Positions 1 through 8,567 are shown, counted from the first letter of the stretch. The stretch is 64,000 bases of DNA from UBA2030 sp049969475 (GCA_049969475.1 JBMFOU010000004.1:1-64000); one strand, 5' to 3'. Made by a program: numbers and translations. The notes: a model not told the origin generated them from the sequence alone.

Positions 1-2486
1 GGAACGGACCCAACTTTGGTAAATTCCAGAACCAGGGTGGTACCTGGACGCTGGTAAGCGAATTCACCATCGCCGGAGCCAGTAACATTCGTGACCTGGC
101 CTATGACGGAACCTATTTCTATGGCGGTAGTGCTTCGACGACTATTTACAAGATGGACTTCAATACGCAGACCCTCGTGGGAACTATTAGCACCAGTGGT
201 GTAAACGTACGTCATATCAGCTACGATCCGACCAACAATGGTTTCTGGACAGGTAACTGGAGTGATATGTACCTGGTAAGTAACACGGGTGCTACTGTGC
301 AAACCGCGAACCCAGGCCTGAGTGGCATGTATGGTAATGCATACGACAATGTAAGTGCTGGTGGTCCTTATGTATGGATCTTTGACCAGAACGGTAGCGG
401 TGTTGATATCCAGCAAATGTCAGTTGCAACCGGCACACTGACCGGAGTTGTACATGCTGCAACCGATCTGCCGGGCTTCCAGGCTGGTAGCATAGCCGGT
501 GGTCTTGCTTCCGACAATGGTAACCTCGTTTCTGGTAAATTCATCCTGCTGGCTAACGTGCAGCAGACCCCCAACCTGATTGGTGCCTACGAAGTTGCTG
601 CCTCAACAGGTGGTGGTGGCGGTGGTGCTGCTCCGGCTGCCCTCATGGGTTACAACATTTATCGTGATGGTAACTTTGTAGCTTATGTTGAAAAACCCAC
701 CCAGGAATACTATGACCTCTATCTGAATCCTGGTCAGTATTGCTACACTGTAACCGCAGTGTATGACCTTACTGCCTATGGTTTCCCCGCCGGTAGCACT
801 GCCGAATCTCTTGAAGAAGGTCCTGCATGCCTCACCATTAACTATGGTGTACCCATTCCCTGGACTGAAGACTGGGCAACTGCTAATTTTACCTTTAACA
901 ATTGGAGCTTTGCTCCTGCACAGGGTCACTGGAGGATCAGCAATATGACGGGTAATGCCGTTCCAAGTGCTGAATTCACATGGGCAGCTCCCGAAACTGA
1001 TTACAGTTATGCAATGGTAAGCCCGGCTCTGAATGCCAGCGTATTTAACTGCGCAGAAATTTACCTCGACTTCGATCTGAAACTCGATGACCGCAACCAG
1101 ACCGGTGCTGAAAAACTCACCGTTGATGTATATTGGGATGGTCAGTGGCATAAGGTTGCTGAATACAAGAACGAAGGTTCCTTCAACTGGAGTACCAAGC
1201 ACATTGCTATTAACCAGGTGGCTGGTAAAGCCATGAAAGTTCGCTTTGTGGCTAATGGTTCCAACACTGCTGATATCCTTGGTTGGTTTGTAGATAACAT
1301 CACAGTTTATCCAGTAGTTATGCCTGCTACCAACCTCACGGGTGAAACCCAGAATTTCAATGCTATCCTCACTTGGAATGCTCCTGAGTGCCAGACCGGA
1401 CCTGCCGGTACCCTTAAGATGTTGAAGCAGTGGGATGGCGATCCTAACGTGAACCCCAATGCATATTTCCAACAGTACAACTATGCTTACGGTGTAGTTT
1501 ACGACCTGACAGCTTATCCGGATGCTACGCTATCTAAGATTGATTTCCACCATGCTTCATGGGGAACCTTCGGAACCTGGCAATACAAGATCCACGTTGT
1601 GGATTGGAATACTTTCACCGAAATAGCTACCCTGGGTCCCCTGACCACCACTGGCAACGATATCTGGGAAAACAATATCAGCCTGGGTGATATTATGGGA
1701 TTTGGCGGTGGTCTGGTAGGTATCATGCTTGAACCTATGAGCAACCAACCCACCGATGCTTACCCCTGCTTCACCGCCGATAACGATGGTCCTCAGGGTG
1801 TTTCGGTTATGGGTCCGTTGCCCGATTTCAGTGGCTTCGCTCCTTCACAGGTAGGCGATTTCTATCAGAATCTCTACATCTACACTGCTTTTGATGGCGG
1901 TAAGATGGTAGCTGCTCCTAAGGTGGTTCTTAAGGGCCTGAACACCAATGCTTCGGCTCGCGGCCCTGTTGTTCCCAACCTGCGCCCGGTTCTCACAGCC
2001 AATCAGCAGGCTATCAACCTTCCTACCGAAGGTGGTAAAGGTGTAGTAGGCTACAATATCTATCGCAATGGTGAAAAGATCAACAATGCATTGGTAACTG
2101 CAACTACCTACACTGATAATGTGGGTGTTAATGGAACCTATTGCTATGTTGTTAAAGCCGTTCATGAAGCCTTCAATGGAACCATGGAATCGGCTCCTAC
2201 CAACGAAGTATGCCTCACCTTTACTGTTGGTATCGAAAATCCTGCCAACACGAGCATCAGCGTATTCCCCAATCCTGCACGTAGCTTCGTCAACGTACAG
2301 GTGGGCAATAACGTGAAGTCACTCGAAATGGTGAACTACCTCGGTCAGAAAGTTTACAGCCAGGCTCTCAATGGTGCTGGTAAATATACCATCAACACCA
2401 GCAATCTCGAGTCGGGTGTATACTTCATCCGTCTGACCACTGCCGAAGGCAGCATTATCACTGAAAGGGTTACTGTTACCCAATAA
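1..2486 (+). CDS. T9SS type A sorting domain protein, cleaved-adhesin/FN3-like (5' partial)
   Basis: The reading frame is open from base 3 with no stop, so the gene begins before the window; the first internal ATG at 153 is not the real start. Visible in order: a repetitive N-terminal region with Tyr/Gly-rich blades, a Gly-rich linker near base 612, an FN3-like module beginning GYNIYRDG, a MAM/choice-of-anchor-J (cleaved adhesin) module near bases 860-1310, a second beta-sandwich, and a second FN3-like module beginning GYNIYRNG. The two FN3-like modules both contain YCY(T/V)V and resemble gingipain haemagglutinin repeats. The last ~75 residues are a T9SS type A domain (SVFPNPA near the start, GVYFIRL near the end). 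By family knowledge such proteins cross the outer membrane through T9SS and are anchored or released at the surface. The ligand or enzymatic role, if any, lies in the missing part or is unknown. Confidence 0.9.
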   Translation, partial: NGPNFGKFQNQGGTWTLVSEFTIAGASNIRDLAYDGTYFYGGSASTTIYKMDFNTQTLVGTISTSGVNVRHISYDPTNNGFWTGNWSDMYLVSNTGATVQTANPGLSGMYGNAYDNVSAGGPYVWIFDQNGSGVDIQQMSVATGTLTGVVHAATDLPGFQAGSIAGGLASDNGNLVSGKFILLANVQQTPNLIGAYEVAASTGGGGGGAAPAALMGYNIYRDGNFVAYVEKPTQEYYDLYLNPGQYCYTVTAVYDLTAYGFPAGSTAESLEEGPACLTINYGVPIPWTEDWATANFTFNNWSFAPAQGHWRISNMTGNAVPSAEFTWAAPETDYSYAMVSPALNASVFNCAEIYLDFDLKLDDRNQTGAEKLTVDVYWDGQWHKVAEYKNEGSFNWSTKHIAINQVAGKAMKVRFVANGSNTADILGWFVDNITVYPVVMPATNLTGETQNFNAILTWNAPECQTGPAGTLKMLKQWDGDPNVNPNAYFQQYNYAYGVVYDLTAYPDATLSKIDFHHASWGTFGTWQYKIHVVDWNTFTEIATLGPLTTTGNDIWENNISLGDIMGFGGGLVGIMLEPMSNQPTDAYPCFTADNDGPQGVSVMGPLPDFSGFAPSQVGDFYQNLYIYTAFDGGKMVAAPKVVLKGLNTNASARGPVVPNLRPVLTANQQAINLPTEGGKGVVGYNIYRNGEKINNALVTATTYTDNVGVNGTYCYVVKAVHEAFNGTMESAPTNEVCLTFTVGIENPANTSISVFPNPARSFVNVQVGNNVKSLEMVNYLGQKVYSQALNGAGKYTINTSNLESGVYFIRLTTAEGSIITERVTVTQ

Positions 2487-2510
2487 TAATCCCTGACAGT
2501 ATTCTCCGAA

Positions 2511-2540
2511 AAGGCCTCCTCCGGGAGGCTTTTTCTTTTA
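2511..2540 (+). terminator. Rho-independent terminator after T9SS protein gene
   Basis: Stem GCCTCC/GGAGGC (2514-2519 with 2524-2529), loop TCCG, extended by AAG/TTT pairs and followed by a T-rich run. It lies 25 bases after the stop codon. Confidence 0.85.
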
Positions 2541-2572
2541 TGGAAGTTGCGTGGTTGTCAAAACGGGCTTTG

Positions 2573-2580
2573 TACTTTTG
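2573..2580 (+). promoter_or_regulatory. Bacteroidota -7 element (TACTTTTG) for sulfotransferase 1
   Basis: Matches TAnnTTTG and lies 15 bases before the ATG at 2596. It decides the start: the longer frame opening with GTG at 2551 would begin upstream of the expected transcription start. No clear -33 TTG at ideal spacing was found. Confidence 0.55.
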
Positions 2581-2595
2581 CCTAAAAACGATTGT

Positions 2596-3645
2596 ATGAG
2601 CAATCCACTGGAATTGCCCTTCTTTTTTATCATTGGGCGGCCCCGTTCAGGGACAACCCTCCTGCGTACCCTACTCGATGCTCATCCTGCTATCATTGTG
2701 CCCCCTGAATATCCCATTATTCTAGATTTATTTAACCGCTTCGGCACGTACCCGGAATGGAATAGCTGCACCCGGGGAAAGTTGCTCCAAACTTTTAAAA
2801 AACCCCTGACTTTCGATTTCTGGAATTACCAATATCTGCGTATTGAAGAAGAGGCTCTGAAAAGCGACCTGGAAGAAATTCGGGGACGGGTTCCCCTGGA
2901 AAAAGTTCTCCGTCTTTTTTATTTCCACAGCCAAAGTGTTTTTCCCAAAGAAAATATTCAACTGCTGGGCGATAAAAATCCGGTGTATGCTCTATACACG
3001 AGACATCTATTGCGTTGGTTTCCCGATGCTAAATTTCTTTTCATTACGCGAGATTATCGTGATAATTTGGTTTCGATGCGGAAATTTGATTGGGAGGCCC
3101 CTCATCCGGTGCTTCAGGCCTGGCGCTGGAAATACATTACCCGCATGATGCTTAGGCTGCAAAGGCAACATCCCGGTCGTATTTTCATGCTCAGGTACGA
3201 AGACCTGGTAGCGCAACCTGAAGAGTGGCTTAAGAAGATCTGTTCATTTCTTCAGATTTCATACAATCCTGTCATGCTATCTTTTCATGAAAAAGTGGAA
3301 GAGGGTTTTTCGTTTATTGATAGAAAAACCTTGCTTAAATACCATGAAAGCCTTGTCAAGCCAATAAATACTTCTACCATCGGTTTGTGGAAGGAGAAGC
3401 TCAGTAGGCGAGAGGTACATTTGATGGATGCTACCGTAGGCCTTTATGCTGAGAAAGCAGACTATAGACGCTCGTCAGTTGATAATTCCCTGGCTCTTAC
3501 ATTGGCTACCTGGCCCATGCGTATTTATGGTTGGATCCTCTACCAACTTATGCTTCTCGGTGAGTATTTGCCTTATCGCTTGCGGGTTTTGTTTTCGAAA
3601 GCTTTACCCTGGCTAGTTAAAGTTTACAGGAAATTAAAAGGTTAA
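2596..3645 (+). CDS. PAPS-dependent sulfotransferase family protein (paralogue 1)
   Basis: A 349-residue sulfotransferase-fold protein. The 5'-phosphosulfate loop GRPRSGTTLL is at residues 14-23. A 3'-phosphate-binding segment, RDYRDNLVSMRKF, lies in the middle, and RYEDL near residue 200 is typical of the Sulfotransfer_1/3 families. By family, these move a sulfuryl group from PAPS to a hydroxyl or amine of a glycan, lipid or small molecule; the acceptor is not evident. The C-terminus carries a hydrophobic/aromatic segment (YGWILYQLM) followed by a basic tail, which may sit on the membrane. No PAPS-synthesis gene is in the window. A close paralogue follows 53 bases downstream, sharing the N-terminal block and the C-terminal YGW(I/T)LY motif, so this looks like a tandem duplication. 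Start chosen at ATG 2596 because of the promoter element at 2573. Confidence 0.8.
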   Translation: MSNPLELPFFFIIGRPRSGTTLLRTLLDAHPAIIVPPEYPIILDLFNRFGTYPEWNSCTRGKLLQTFKKPLTFDFWNYQYLRIEEEALKSDLEEIRGRVPLEKVLRLFYFHSQSVFPKENIQLLGDKNPVYALYTRHLLRWFPDAKFLFITRDYRDNLVSMRKFDWEAPHPVLQAWRWKYITRMMLRLQRQHPGRIFMLRYEDLVAQPEEWLKKICSFLQISYNPVMLSFHEKVEEGFSFIDRKTLLKYHESLVKPINTSTIGLWKEKLSRREVHLMDATVGLYAEKADYRRSSVDNSLALTLATWPMRIYGWILYQLMLLGEYLPYRLRVLFSKALPWLVKVYRKLKG

Positions 3646-3698
3646 CGAGATTCGGATAATTTTTAAACTTTTAAGCTTTTGCTGTTTCCATAGAATTG

Positions 3699-4757
3699 AT
3701 GGAAGCACAAACACCGTGCTTGTTTTTTATTCTGGGCCGACCCCGCAGCGGAACTACACTGCTCAGGACCCTACTTGATGCGCACCCCGAAATTAAAGTT
3801 CCGCCAGAGTATCCTGTACTCCTTAATCTTTATCGTCAATTTGGAAAGTGCAGGCTGTATACGCCGGAAGTAAAAAAGCGTTTTTGGGAGGCATTTAAAG
3901 AGCGCCTAGCTTCACCCAACTGGCAATACAGCTTTCTGGATATAAATGAAGAAAAACTCTGGAGTGAACTGCAGGCTTTACCGGAGAATGCATCGTTTAA
4001 GGAGGTATTTTGTCTGTTTTATGCGCATTATTCATCCATATTTCCACACATAGAGCCACCGAGGGTCGTTGGAGACAAACACCCCCTATTTGCTACATAT
4101 GCCTGGCGCATTCGTCAGATCTTTCCTGATGCCCGGTTTATCTTCCTGGTTCGCGATTATCGCGACAATTTTCTATCAGTTCGAAAATTTTCTTTTGAGG
4201 CGCCTATCGTGGCTTTGCAGGCCTACAGGTGGAAATACGTAGCCCGTATAGCTGCTCATTTTCAGCAAAAATTTCCTGATCAAACCCTTTTAATTCGCTA
4301 CGAGGACCTGGCTCATGATCCGGTAAAAATCCTTCGACAGGTTTTATTGTTTCTGGATTTGGAATGGAATTCCCAAATGCTTGATTATTATAAATATATT
4401 GATGTCGTTAACGAAAAATACGACAAAGAGCTGCTGGAACTTTTCCATAAGAATTTGGGAAAGCCCATCAATCGGGATGCCATTGGTCAATGGAAGCATT
4501 ATTTGAAGGAGAATGAAATAAAAGTGGCTGATTTTGTTGTGGGTAGCTGGGCAGAGCGAATGGGTTACGAACGTAAATTTAAGAAACCAAGCCTCAGGCT
4601 ATTTTTAATCAGTCTTCCCTGGAAATTTTATGGATGGACACTTTATAAGATAATGAATGCCAGTGAGTATCTACCTGCAGGTTTGAAAAAGCGGTTTGCT
4701 TTATTTCTGCCCTCCCTGTCCCGCTTGTATCATCGGCTCAAAGGAAAGACAAAATAA
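3699..4757 (+). CDS. PAPS-dependent sulfotransferase family protein (paralogue 2)
   Basis: A 352-residue paralogue of the preceding gene. It has the same LGRPRSGTTLLRTLLDAHP block near residues 11-29, an RDYRDNFLSVRKF segment, RYEDL near residue 198, and the same C-terminal YGWTLY segment with a basic end. A TTG lies just before the ATG at 3699; ATG is preferred. No separate TAnnTTTG element is clear in the 53-base gap, so co-transcription with paralogue 1 is likely. The last 20 bases overlap the 3' end of the opposite-strand GNAT gene, so there is no room for a terminator between the two units. The acceptor substrate is unknown; proximity to an acyl-sugar type cassette suggests a cell-surface glycan or lipid, which is inference. 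Confidence 0.8.
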   Translation: MEAQTPCLFFILGRPRSGTTLLRTLLDAHPEIKVPPEYPVLLNLYRQFGKCRLYTPEVKKRFWEAFKERLASPNWQYSFLDINEEKLWSELQALPENASFKEVFCLFYAHYSSIFPHIEPPRVVGDKHPLFATYAWRIRQIFPDARFIFLVRDYRDNFLSVRKFSFEAPIVALQAYRWKYVARIAAHFQQKFPDQTLLIRYEDLAHDPVKILRQVLLFLDLEWNSQMLDYYKYIDVVNEKYDKELLELFHKNLGKPINRDAIGQWKHYLKENEIKVADFVVGSWAERMGYERKFKKPSLRLFLISLPWKFYGWTLYKIMNASEYLPAGLKKRFALFLPSLSRLYHRLKGKTK

Positions 4758-5427
4758 GACTGCCGTCGGGTTCCTTGTGGCTGTAAATGAGCGGTTTTTT
4801 CTGTCTCGCTAACTCTAATAAGGGAGCTATTTGGTCCCAAATTCCATTCTCAAAATCTTCCGGTTCTATTATCAGCCTTGCAGTCTTATCTCCCGGAAAC
4901 ACTTTTTCGATAAGTTGACGTATGCGGGACGTCTTTTTTTGAAAGGCCTCTGGAGTGAGTCGGTAGAGTTGATTTTCTATATTATCCTGGTCTGGCAATC
5001 GTTCATAACCTAGCGCAGTGTTATAGGCAATGGCTCTCTGGTTGGTACGGAGGATATGAGCAAATAAGGCGTCCCAATTGAAAAGCTCGAAGCACATGTC
5101 GGTAACCATAATCGAAACCACCGCTGGTACAAACGTCTCGTAATAACGGGTTTCCCATAGAAAAATACCAGATTCGAGCTCCTGTTTTTCCCAATTGATA
5201 TTCTTTGCATTGATCAGCCCTATTTTTTCTCCCTGGTAGTGAATGAGGAGATAGAAGTTGTGAATGTTATTGATTTTCTGAAACCACTCCCGCTGCATTT
5301 CAGGTGAAATATACTCTCTATATTCCATGGTCTGCCGGATGGTTTCGCTGTTGCGGTGCTGACGAACCAGTTCGAGATCCTTTTCCTTGAGGCGTTCCAG
5401 CACAATATCATAACGAATAAGCTTCAT
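4738..5427 (-). CDS. GNAT-family N-acyltransferase
   Basis: A 229-residue protein whose first ~150 residues have the layout of sugar-type GNATs such as PseH: an RHRNSETIR segment, an aromatic WFQKI segment, a central strand with GLINAKNI, and the final helix before NTALGYERL. The last ~65 residues form an extension outside the usual GNAT fold. GNATs transfer acyl groups from CoA (some from ACP) to amines. It is the last gene of the minus-strand operon that starts with an acyl carrier protein, so an acyl-ACP donor and an aminosugar acceptor are plausible (inference). Its 3' end overlaps the convergent sulfotransferase gene by 20 bases. Confidence 0.75.
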   Translation of the reverse strand: MKLIRYDIVLERLKEKDLELVRQHRNSETIRQTMEYREYISPEMQREWFQKINNIHNFYLLIHYQGEKIGLINAKNINWEKQELESGIFLWETRYYETFVPAVVSIMVTDMCFELFNWDALFAHILRTNQRAIAYNTALGYERLPDQDNIENQLYRLTPEAFQKKTSRIRQLIEKVFPGDKTARLIIEPEDFENGIWDQIAPLLELARQKKPLIYSHKEPDGSLILSFL

Positions 5428-5447
5428 GGAAAAAGCGTTGAGGCTGG

Positions 5448-6380
5448 TTATAAAATTTTTTCGATGGAGTAGGGCGGTTTGCGGTTCTGCACCTTGTAGA
5501 TGCGGCTAAGGTATTCGCCAATTATACCGAGGCTAAAAAGGATAATGCTGGTAGAAAAAAGAATGGCTACAATGAGACTGGTGTAGCCTAAAGGAACATT
5601 GAAAAATAATTTCTTGACAATGAATATTATACCCAAAATAAAACTGACAAAAGATGCCAGGAAGCCCCCGTAAACCATGAGCTTGAGGGGGAAGTCGGTA
5701 TAGAAAATTACCAGGTTGGCAACCAGACTCCAGAGTTTGCGCAGGGTATATCCAGAATGATTGTATTTACGGGGCAAATGGAGCACCTCCACGAAGGCAA
5801 TATCTTCGGTATACCAGAGGAGGATTTCATCAATAAAAACGAAAAATGAGATGTTTTGCTTCAATTTTTCGACCAGAGGGCGGGCAATTAGGCGAAACGA
5901 AGATCCTTCGCCCGGAGTATTACGGAGTTTGCCAGAAAATGACTTAATTAAGCGGCTGCCCATATTGCGCAGAAAGTGATGTTTTTTTGCCGCACTGATT
6001 CCGTACACCACATCGTTGCCATGGGCATCGTGCCATGCAATAAGTTTTTCTATTTCAGCCGGGGGCGTCTGCAAATCGTCGTCGATGGTGATGACTTTGT
6101 CTCCCTGAGCCATTTGCAGCCCGCAGATGGTGGCATTGTGCTGCCCGTAATTTCTGGTGAGGCGGACTATGGTGATGAAATCTCCATATTGTTTTTTAAT
6201 ATCCTGTAGCACTTTCCAGGAACCATCGGTAGAGCGATCGTCCACAAAGATTAGCTGGAAGCTGCGGTTGATTTTTTCGAAGGTCTGAACGATACCCTGG
6301 GTAAGTTCGGCCAGCGACTCCTGGCTGTTGTATACAGGAATAATAACCGAAAACTCAGGCTGCCTAGAGATTGAGGTCAT
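5448..6380 (-). CDS. GT2 glycosyltransferase, polyprenyl-phosphate sugar synthase type (DPMS/GtrB-like)
   Basis: A 310-residue GT-A protein. The N-terminal strand FSVIIPVYNS starts the fold, the nucleotide-binding VDDRSTDGS is at residues 46-54, and the metal-binding DDDLQTPP motif is at residues 100-107. Two hydrophobic helices near residues 225-290 end in the IIGEYLSRIYK motif, the signature of dolichyl/undecaprenyl-phosphate glycosyltransferases such as GtrB and ArnC. By family, it moves a sugar from a nucleotide donor onto a polyprenyl phosphate at the inner membrane. It starts 3 bases after the SDR gene stop, so the two are almost certainly co-transcribed. The sugar cannot be read from the sequence. 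Confidence 0.85.
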   Translation of the reverse strand: MTSISRQPEFSVIIPVYNSQESLAELTQGIVQTFEKINRSFQLIFVDDRSTDGSWKVLQDIKKQYGDFITIVRLTRNYGQHNATICGLQMAQGDKVITIDDDLQTPPAEIEKLIAWHDAHGNDVVYGISAAKKHHFLRNMGSRLIKSFSGKLRNTPGEGSSFRLIARPLVEKLKQNISFFVFIDEILLWYTEDIAFVEVLHLPRKYNHSGYTLRKLWSLVANLVIFYTDFPLKLMVYGGFLASFVSFILGIIFIVKKLFFNVPLGYTSLIVAILFSTSIILFSLGIIGEYLSRIYKVQNRKPPYSIEKIL

Positions 6381-6383
6381 GTT

Positions 6384-7121
6384 TTATCCTCCGCCCAAAA
6401 TTAAGCTGGTACCTGAAATCCAACGGGAAGCATCACTAAGGTAAAACAGAATAGTATGGGCTACATCTTCAGGTTCGCCCAGGCCCAGGGGTTGCCGCGC
6501 TTCTATCTGTTTGATGGTGTCTTCGTTGGTGGCTTCGCGGGTCTGGTCGAGCATGGGACCTTTGACAAAAGCGGGTGCCACACAATTGACCCTGATTCGC
6601 CTGGGGGCAAGTTCCAGCGCCAACACCCGTGCATAATTTTCCAATGCGGCTTTAACACTGATATACATGGCACCACCCACAAACGGATATTTTATGGATA
6701 TGGAAGAAATAAAAACCAAAGAGCAATGAGCACTTACCAATTTTTTTTGAGCCAACAAACGACTGGTAAGCAAAACCGGTGCATTGAATCCAATACTGAA
6801 ATTCTGATCAATATCAGTCTGTTCGATAAAGCGGGCCGGTTTCAGCACGCTGATTCCAGTACTATAGACCACCCCATGGAGGGGTGGGAGGTTTTCGGTG
6901 AGGCGATCGAGGTCAGCGGACTGGGTCAGGTCGGCCGGAATGCTGATATGCCCTTCACCTTCCAGGTTGGAGTATGTATCAGCCAGCTTTTGTGCACTGC
7001 GTCCGGTAATAATGAGCCGGGCTCCTTGTCGACTGGCCGAGATAGCTGTTTGCCTACCCAGTCCCGAAGAGGCGCCTGTAATCAGTATGGTTTTGCCTTT
7101 TAAGCTGAAAATATCTTCCAT
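6384..7121 (-). CDS. SDR-family 3-oxoacyl-ACP reductase-like protein
   Basis: A 245-residue classical short-chain dehydrogenase. The dinucleotide motif TGASSGLG is at residues 15-22. The active-site serine region SSISI is near residues 139-143, and YxxxK is Tyr153/Lys157. Its length fits FabG-type reductases. It lies between a ketoacyl synthase (3 bases upstream) and a GT2 gene (3 bases downstream), so reduction of a 3-oxoacyl-ACP made by the upstream synthase is the simplest role (inference). A nucleotide-sugar or other ketone substrate cannot be excluded. Confidence 0.8.
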   Translation of the reverse strand: MEDIFSLKGKTILITGASSGLGRQTAISASRQGARLIITGRSAQKLADTYSNLEGEGHISIPADLTQSADLDRLTENLPPLHGVVYSTGISVLKPARFIEQTDIDQNFSIGFNAPVLLTSRLLAQKKLVSAHCSLVFISSISIKYPFVGGAMYISVKAALENYARVLALELAPRRIRVNCVAPAFVKGPMLDQTREATNEDTIKQIEARQPLGLGEPEDVAHTILFYLSDASRWISGTSLILGGG

Positions 7122-7124
7122 CTT

Positions 7125-8180
7125 TCAAATTTCAAGGATTTCGGGACAGAATGGCTTTTGAATGGTTAGACTAACACTTCCCCACGAAAGACCAATACCA
7201 AAGGCCGAGAGCAGAAGTTTTAGATCACGTTCATGCAAGGCATGTCTTATTTCGCTAATCATGGTAAGGGGAATACTGGCTGAACTCGTGTTTCCGAATT
7301 TTCCAATGGAAAGTGGAACTTTCTCGGGGGGCAGCTTCAGCATTTTGCGCAATGTATCGTTAATTAGTTTGTTGGCCTGATGAAAGATTACATAATCGAA
7401 TTTGCTGAGTTCTTCGCCCGAATACTTAAGCAAGTGACGTATATTGGGAACTACTTCCCTCAGGCTGAAGTTGAAAACTTCGATACCATCGAGGGCTACG
7501 TGAAGGGGAGTACGATAAATGCCCGGAGCTATTTTTTTGTAATTGAATGATTTCTTGGAGAGAAAGTTGCGCATCCCCCCGTCGGGGATGATAATGGCTT
7601 TGTAGCCTGCTCCGTCGCCCTCGAGGCTGAAATGCATGGGGGGAGCATCCTGGCTGCGTTCTAATAGAGTAGCCGTACCCGCATCACCAAAAAGGGGAAA
7701 GGTACTTTTGTCGCGATAGGCTGAGTTGAGGGAGGAAATGTCGCCAACCAGCAAAAGGGCTTTATCTATACCAAAGGAGTTCATCAGTCCTGAGGCCATA
7801 GCCAGACCATAAACATATCCCGAACAGCCCAGGCCCACATCCAGTGATAGGCAGCTTTTGGGCAGGCCGAGTTTATCCTGAAGGATGCCTGAGGTTTGAG
7901 GAATTAAATAATCGCGGGTCTGGGAAACAAAGATGAGCAGTTGTATTTGTGAGCGGTCAACCTTCAGACCATCGAGAAGGGATTCGGCAGCCACCTGACA
8001 CATATCGGAAGTGGTGGTGCCTTTGTCTACATGCCTGCGTTTTTCTACCCCTATGGTTTTTACCAATTGCTCCCGTTCTTTAGCTGATACCCACTTGTAA
8101 TCGTAGTTCGATACCTCCCGCTTGGGTACACAGGCAGCCAATCCTGAGAGTCTGATGCCAGTAGTGGTAAACGTAGCCAT
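7125..8180 (-). CDS. 3-oxoacyl-ACP synthase III (KAS III/FabH-like)
   Basis: A 351-residue thiolase-fold enzyme. The catalytic triad is visible: Cys119 in GLGCSGYVYG, His267 in IFHQANK and Asn297 in FGNTSSASIP. KAS III enzymes condense an acyl-CoA primer with malonyl-ACP. A housekeeping FabH is not expected in this setting; the gene is embedded between a dedicated ACP (24-base gap) and an SDR reductase, as in secondary or surface-polysaccharide acyl cassettes. A one-round product such as acetoacetyl-ACP, reduced to 3-hydroxybutyryl-ACP by the SDR, is an inference from gene order, not shown by sequence. Confidence 0.85.
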   Translation of the reverse strand: MATFTTTGIRLSGLAACVPKREVSNYDYKWVSAKEREQLVKTIGVEKRRHVDKGTTTSDMCQVAAESLLDGLKVDRSQIQLLIFVSQTRDYLIPQTSGILQDKLGLPKSCLSLDVGLGCSGYVYGLAMASGLMNSFGIDKALLLVGDISSLNSAYRDKSTFPLFGDAGTATLLERSQDAPPMHFSLEGDGAGYKAIIIPDGGMRNFLSKKSFNYKKIAPGIYRTPLHVALDGIEVFNFSLREVVPNIRHLLKYSGEELSKFDYVIFHQANKLINDTLRKMLKLPPEKVPLSIGKFGNTSSASIPLTMISEIRHALHERDLKLLLSAFGIGLSWGSVSLTIQKPFCPEILEI

Positions 8181-8204
8181 GCCTCCCTCCCTCCTGGTTT
8201 GGTT

Positions 8205-8447
8205 TTAACCTTTATAACGCGATTGTATGATTTCGAAAACATCTTTCACGGTTTTCGATTTCACCAGGTCGTCGGCATTGAGTGTAACGTCGTATTCAGT
8301 TTTTACCATGGCGATGAGCACCAGGGCGTTGATGGAGTTCCAGTCAAACATTTCCCTGAAAACACTTTCGGGCTTTAGTTTTCCGGGTTCCAGCTCATCA
8401 AATTCATCCTCTATTTTTTTGATGAAATCTTCTATGGTTATCGACAT
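8205..8447 (-). CDS. Acyl carrier protein with atypical NSI attachment motif
   Basis: An 80-residue acidic four-helix carrier. The phosphopantetheine site is Ser38 in FDWNSINALVLIAMV, where the usual Asp of the DSL motif is Asn37 and the Leu is Ile. The helix after the serine is well formed, so a working carrier is likely. Non-DSL carriers of this kind occur in polysaccharide-linked acyl pathways, whereas the housekeeping AcpP normally keeps DSL. First gene of the five-gene minus-strand operon; a TATCTTTG -7 element lies 24 bases upstream. Confidence 0.85.
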   Translation of the reverse strand: MSITIEDFIKKIEDEFDELEPGKLKPESVFREMFDWNSINALVLIAMVKTEYDVTLNADDLVKSKTVKDVFEIIQSRYKG

Positions 8448-8470
8448 CTTAAGTGAGTTTTTGGAATAGG

Positions 8471-8478
8471 CAAAGATA
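8471..8478 (-). promoter_or_regulatory. -7 element (TATCTTTG) for the ACP-KAS-SDR-GT2-GNAT operon
   Basis: Matches TAnnTTTG on the minus strand, 24 bases before the ACP start. It is back to back with the plus-strand element at 8534, giving a divergent promoter region of about 60 bases. Confidence 0.55.
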
Positions 8479-8533
8479 GGCTTTTATCGTTTTCGCAGGA
8501 AAGGGTAAGGCTGGGCCATATGGGGAAAAAGGG

Positions 8534-8541
8534 TATTTTTG
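8534..8541 (+). promoter_or_regulatory. -7 element (TATTTTTG) for the radical SAM array
   Basis: Matches TAnnTTTG and lies 27 bases before the TTG start at 8568. It supports the view that transcription begins upstream of the amber-interrupted N-terminal segment. Confidence 0.5.
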
Positions 8542-8567
8542 GGCCGAATAAAGTTTGTCTTTAAGAA

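Noticed and set aside
603..1472. 289-codon minus-strand open frame in the T9SS gene
   Set aside because: Antisense shadow of a convincing T9SS cargo with sorting domain.
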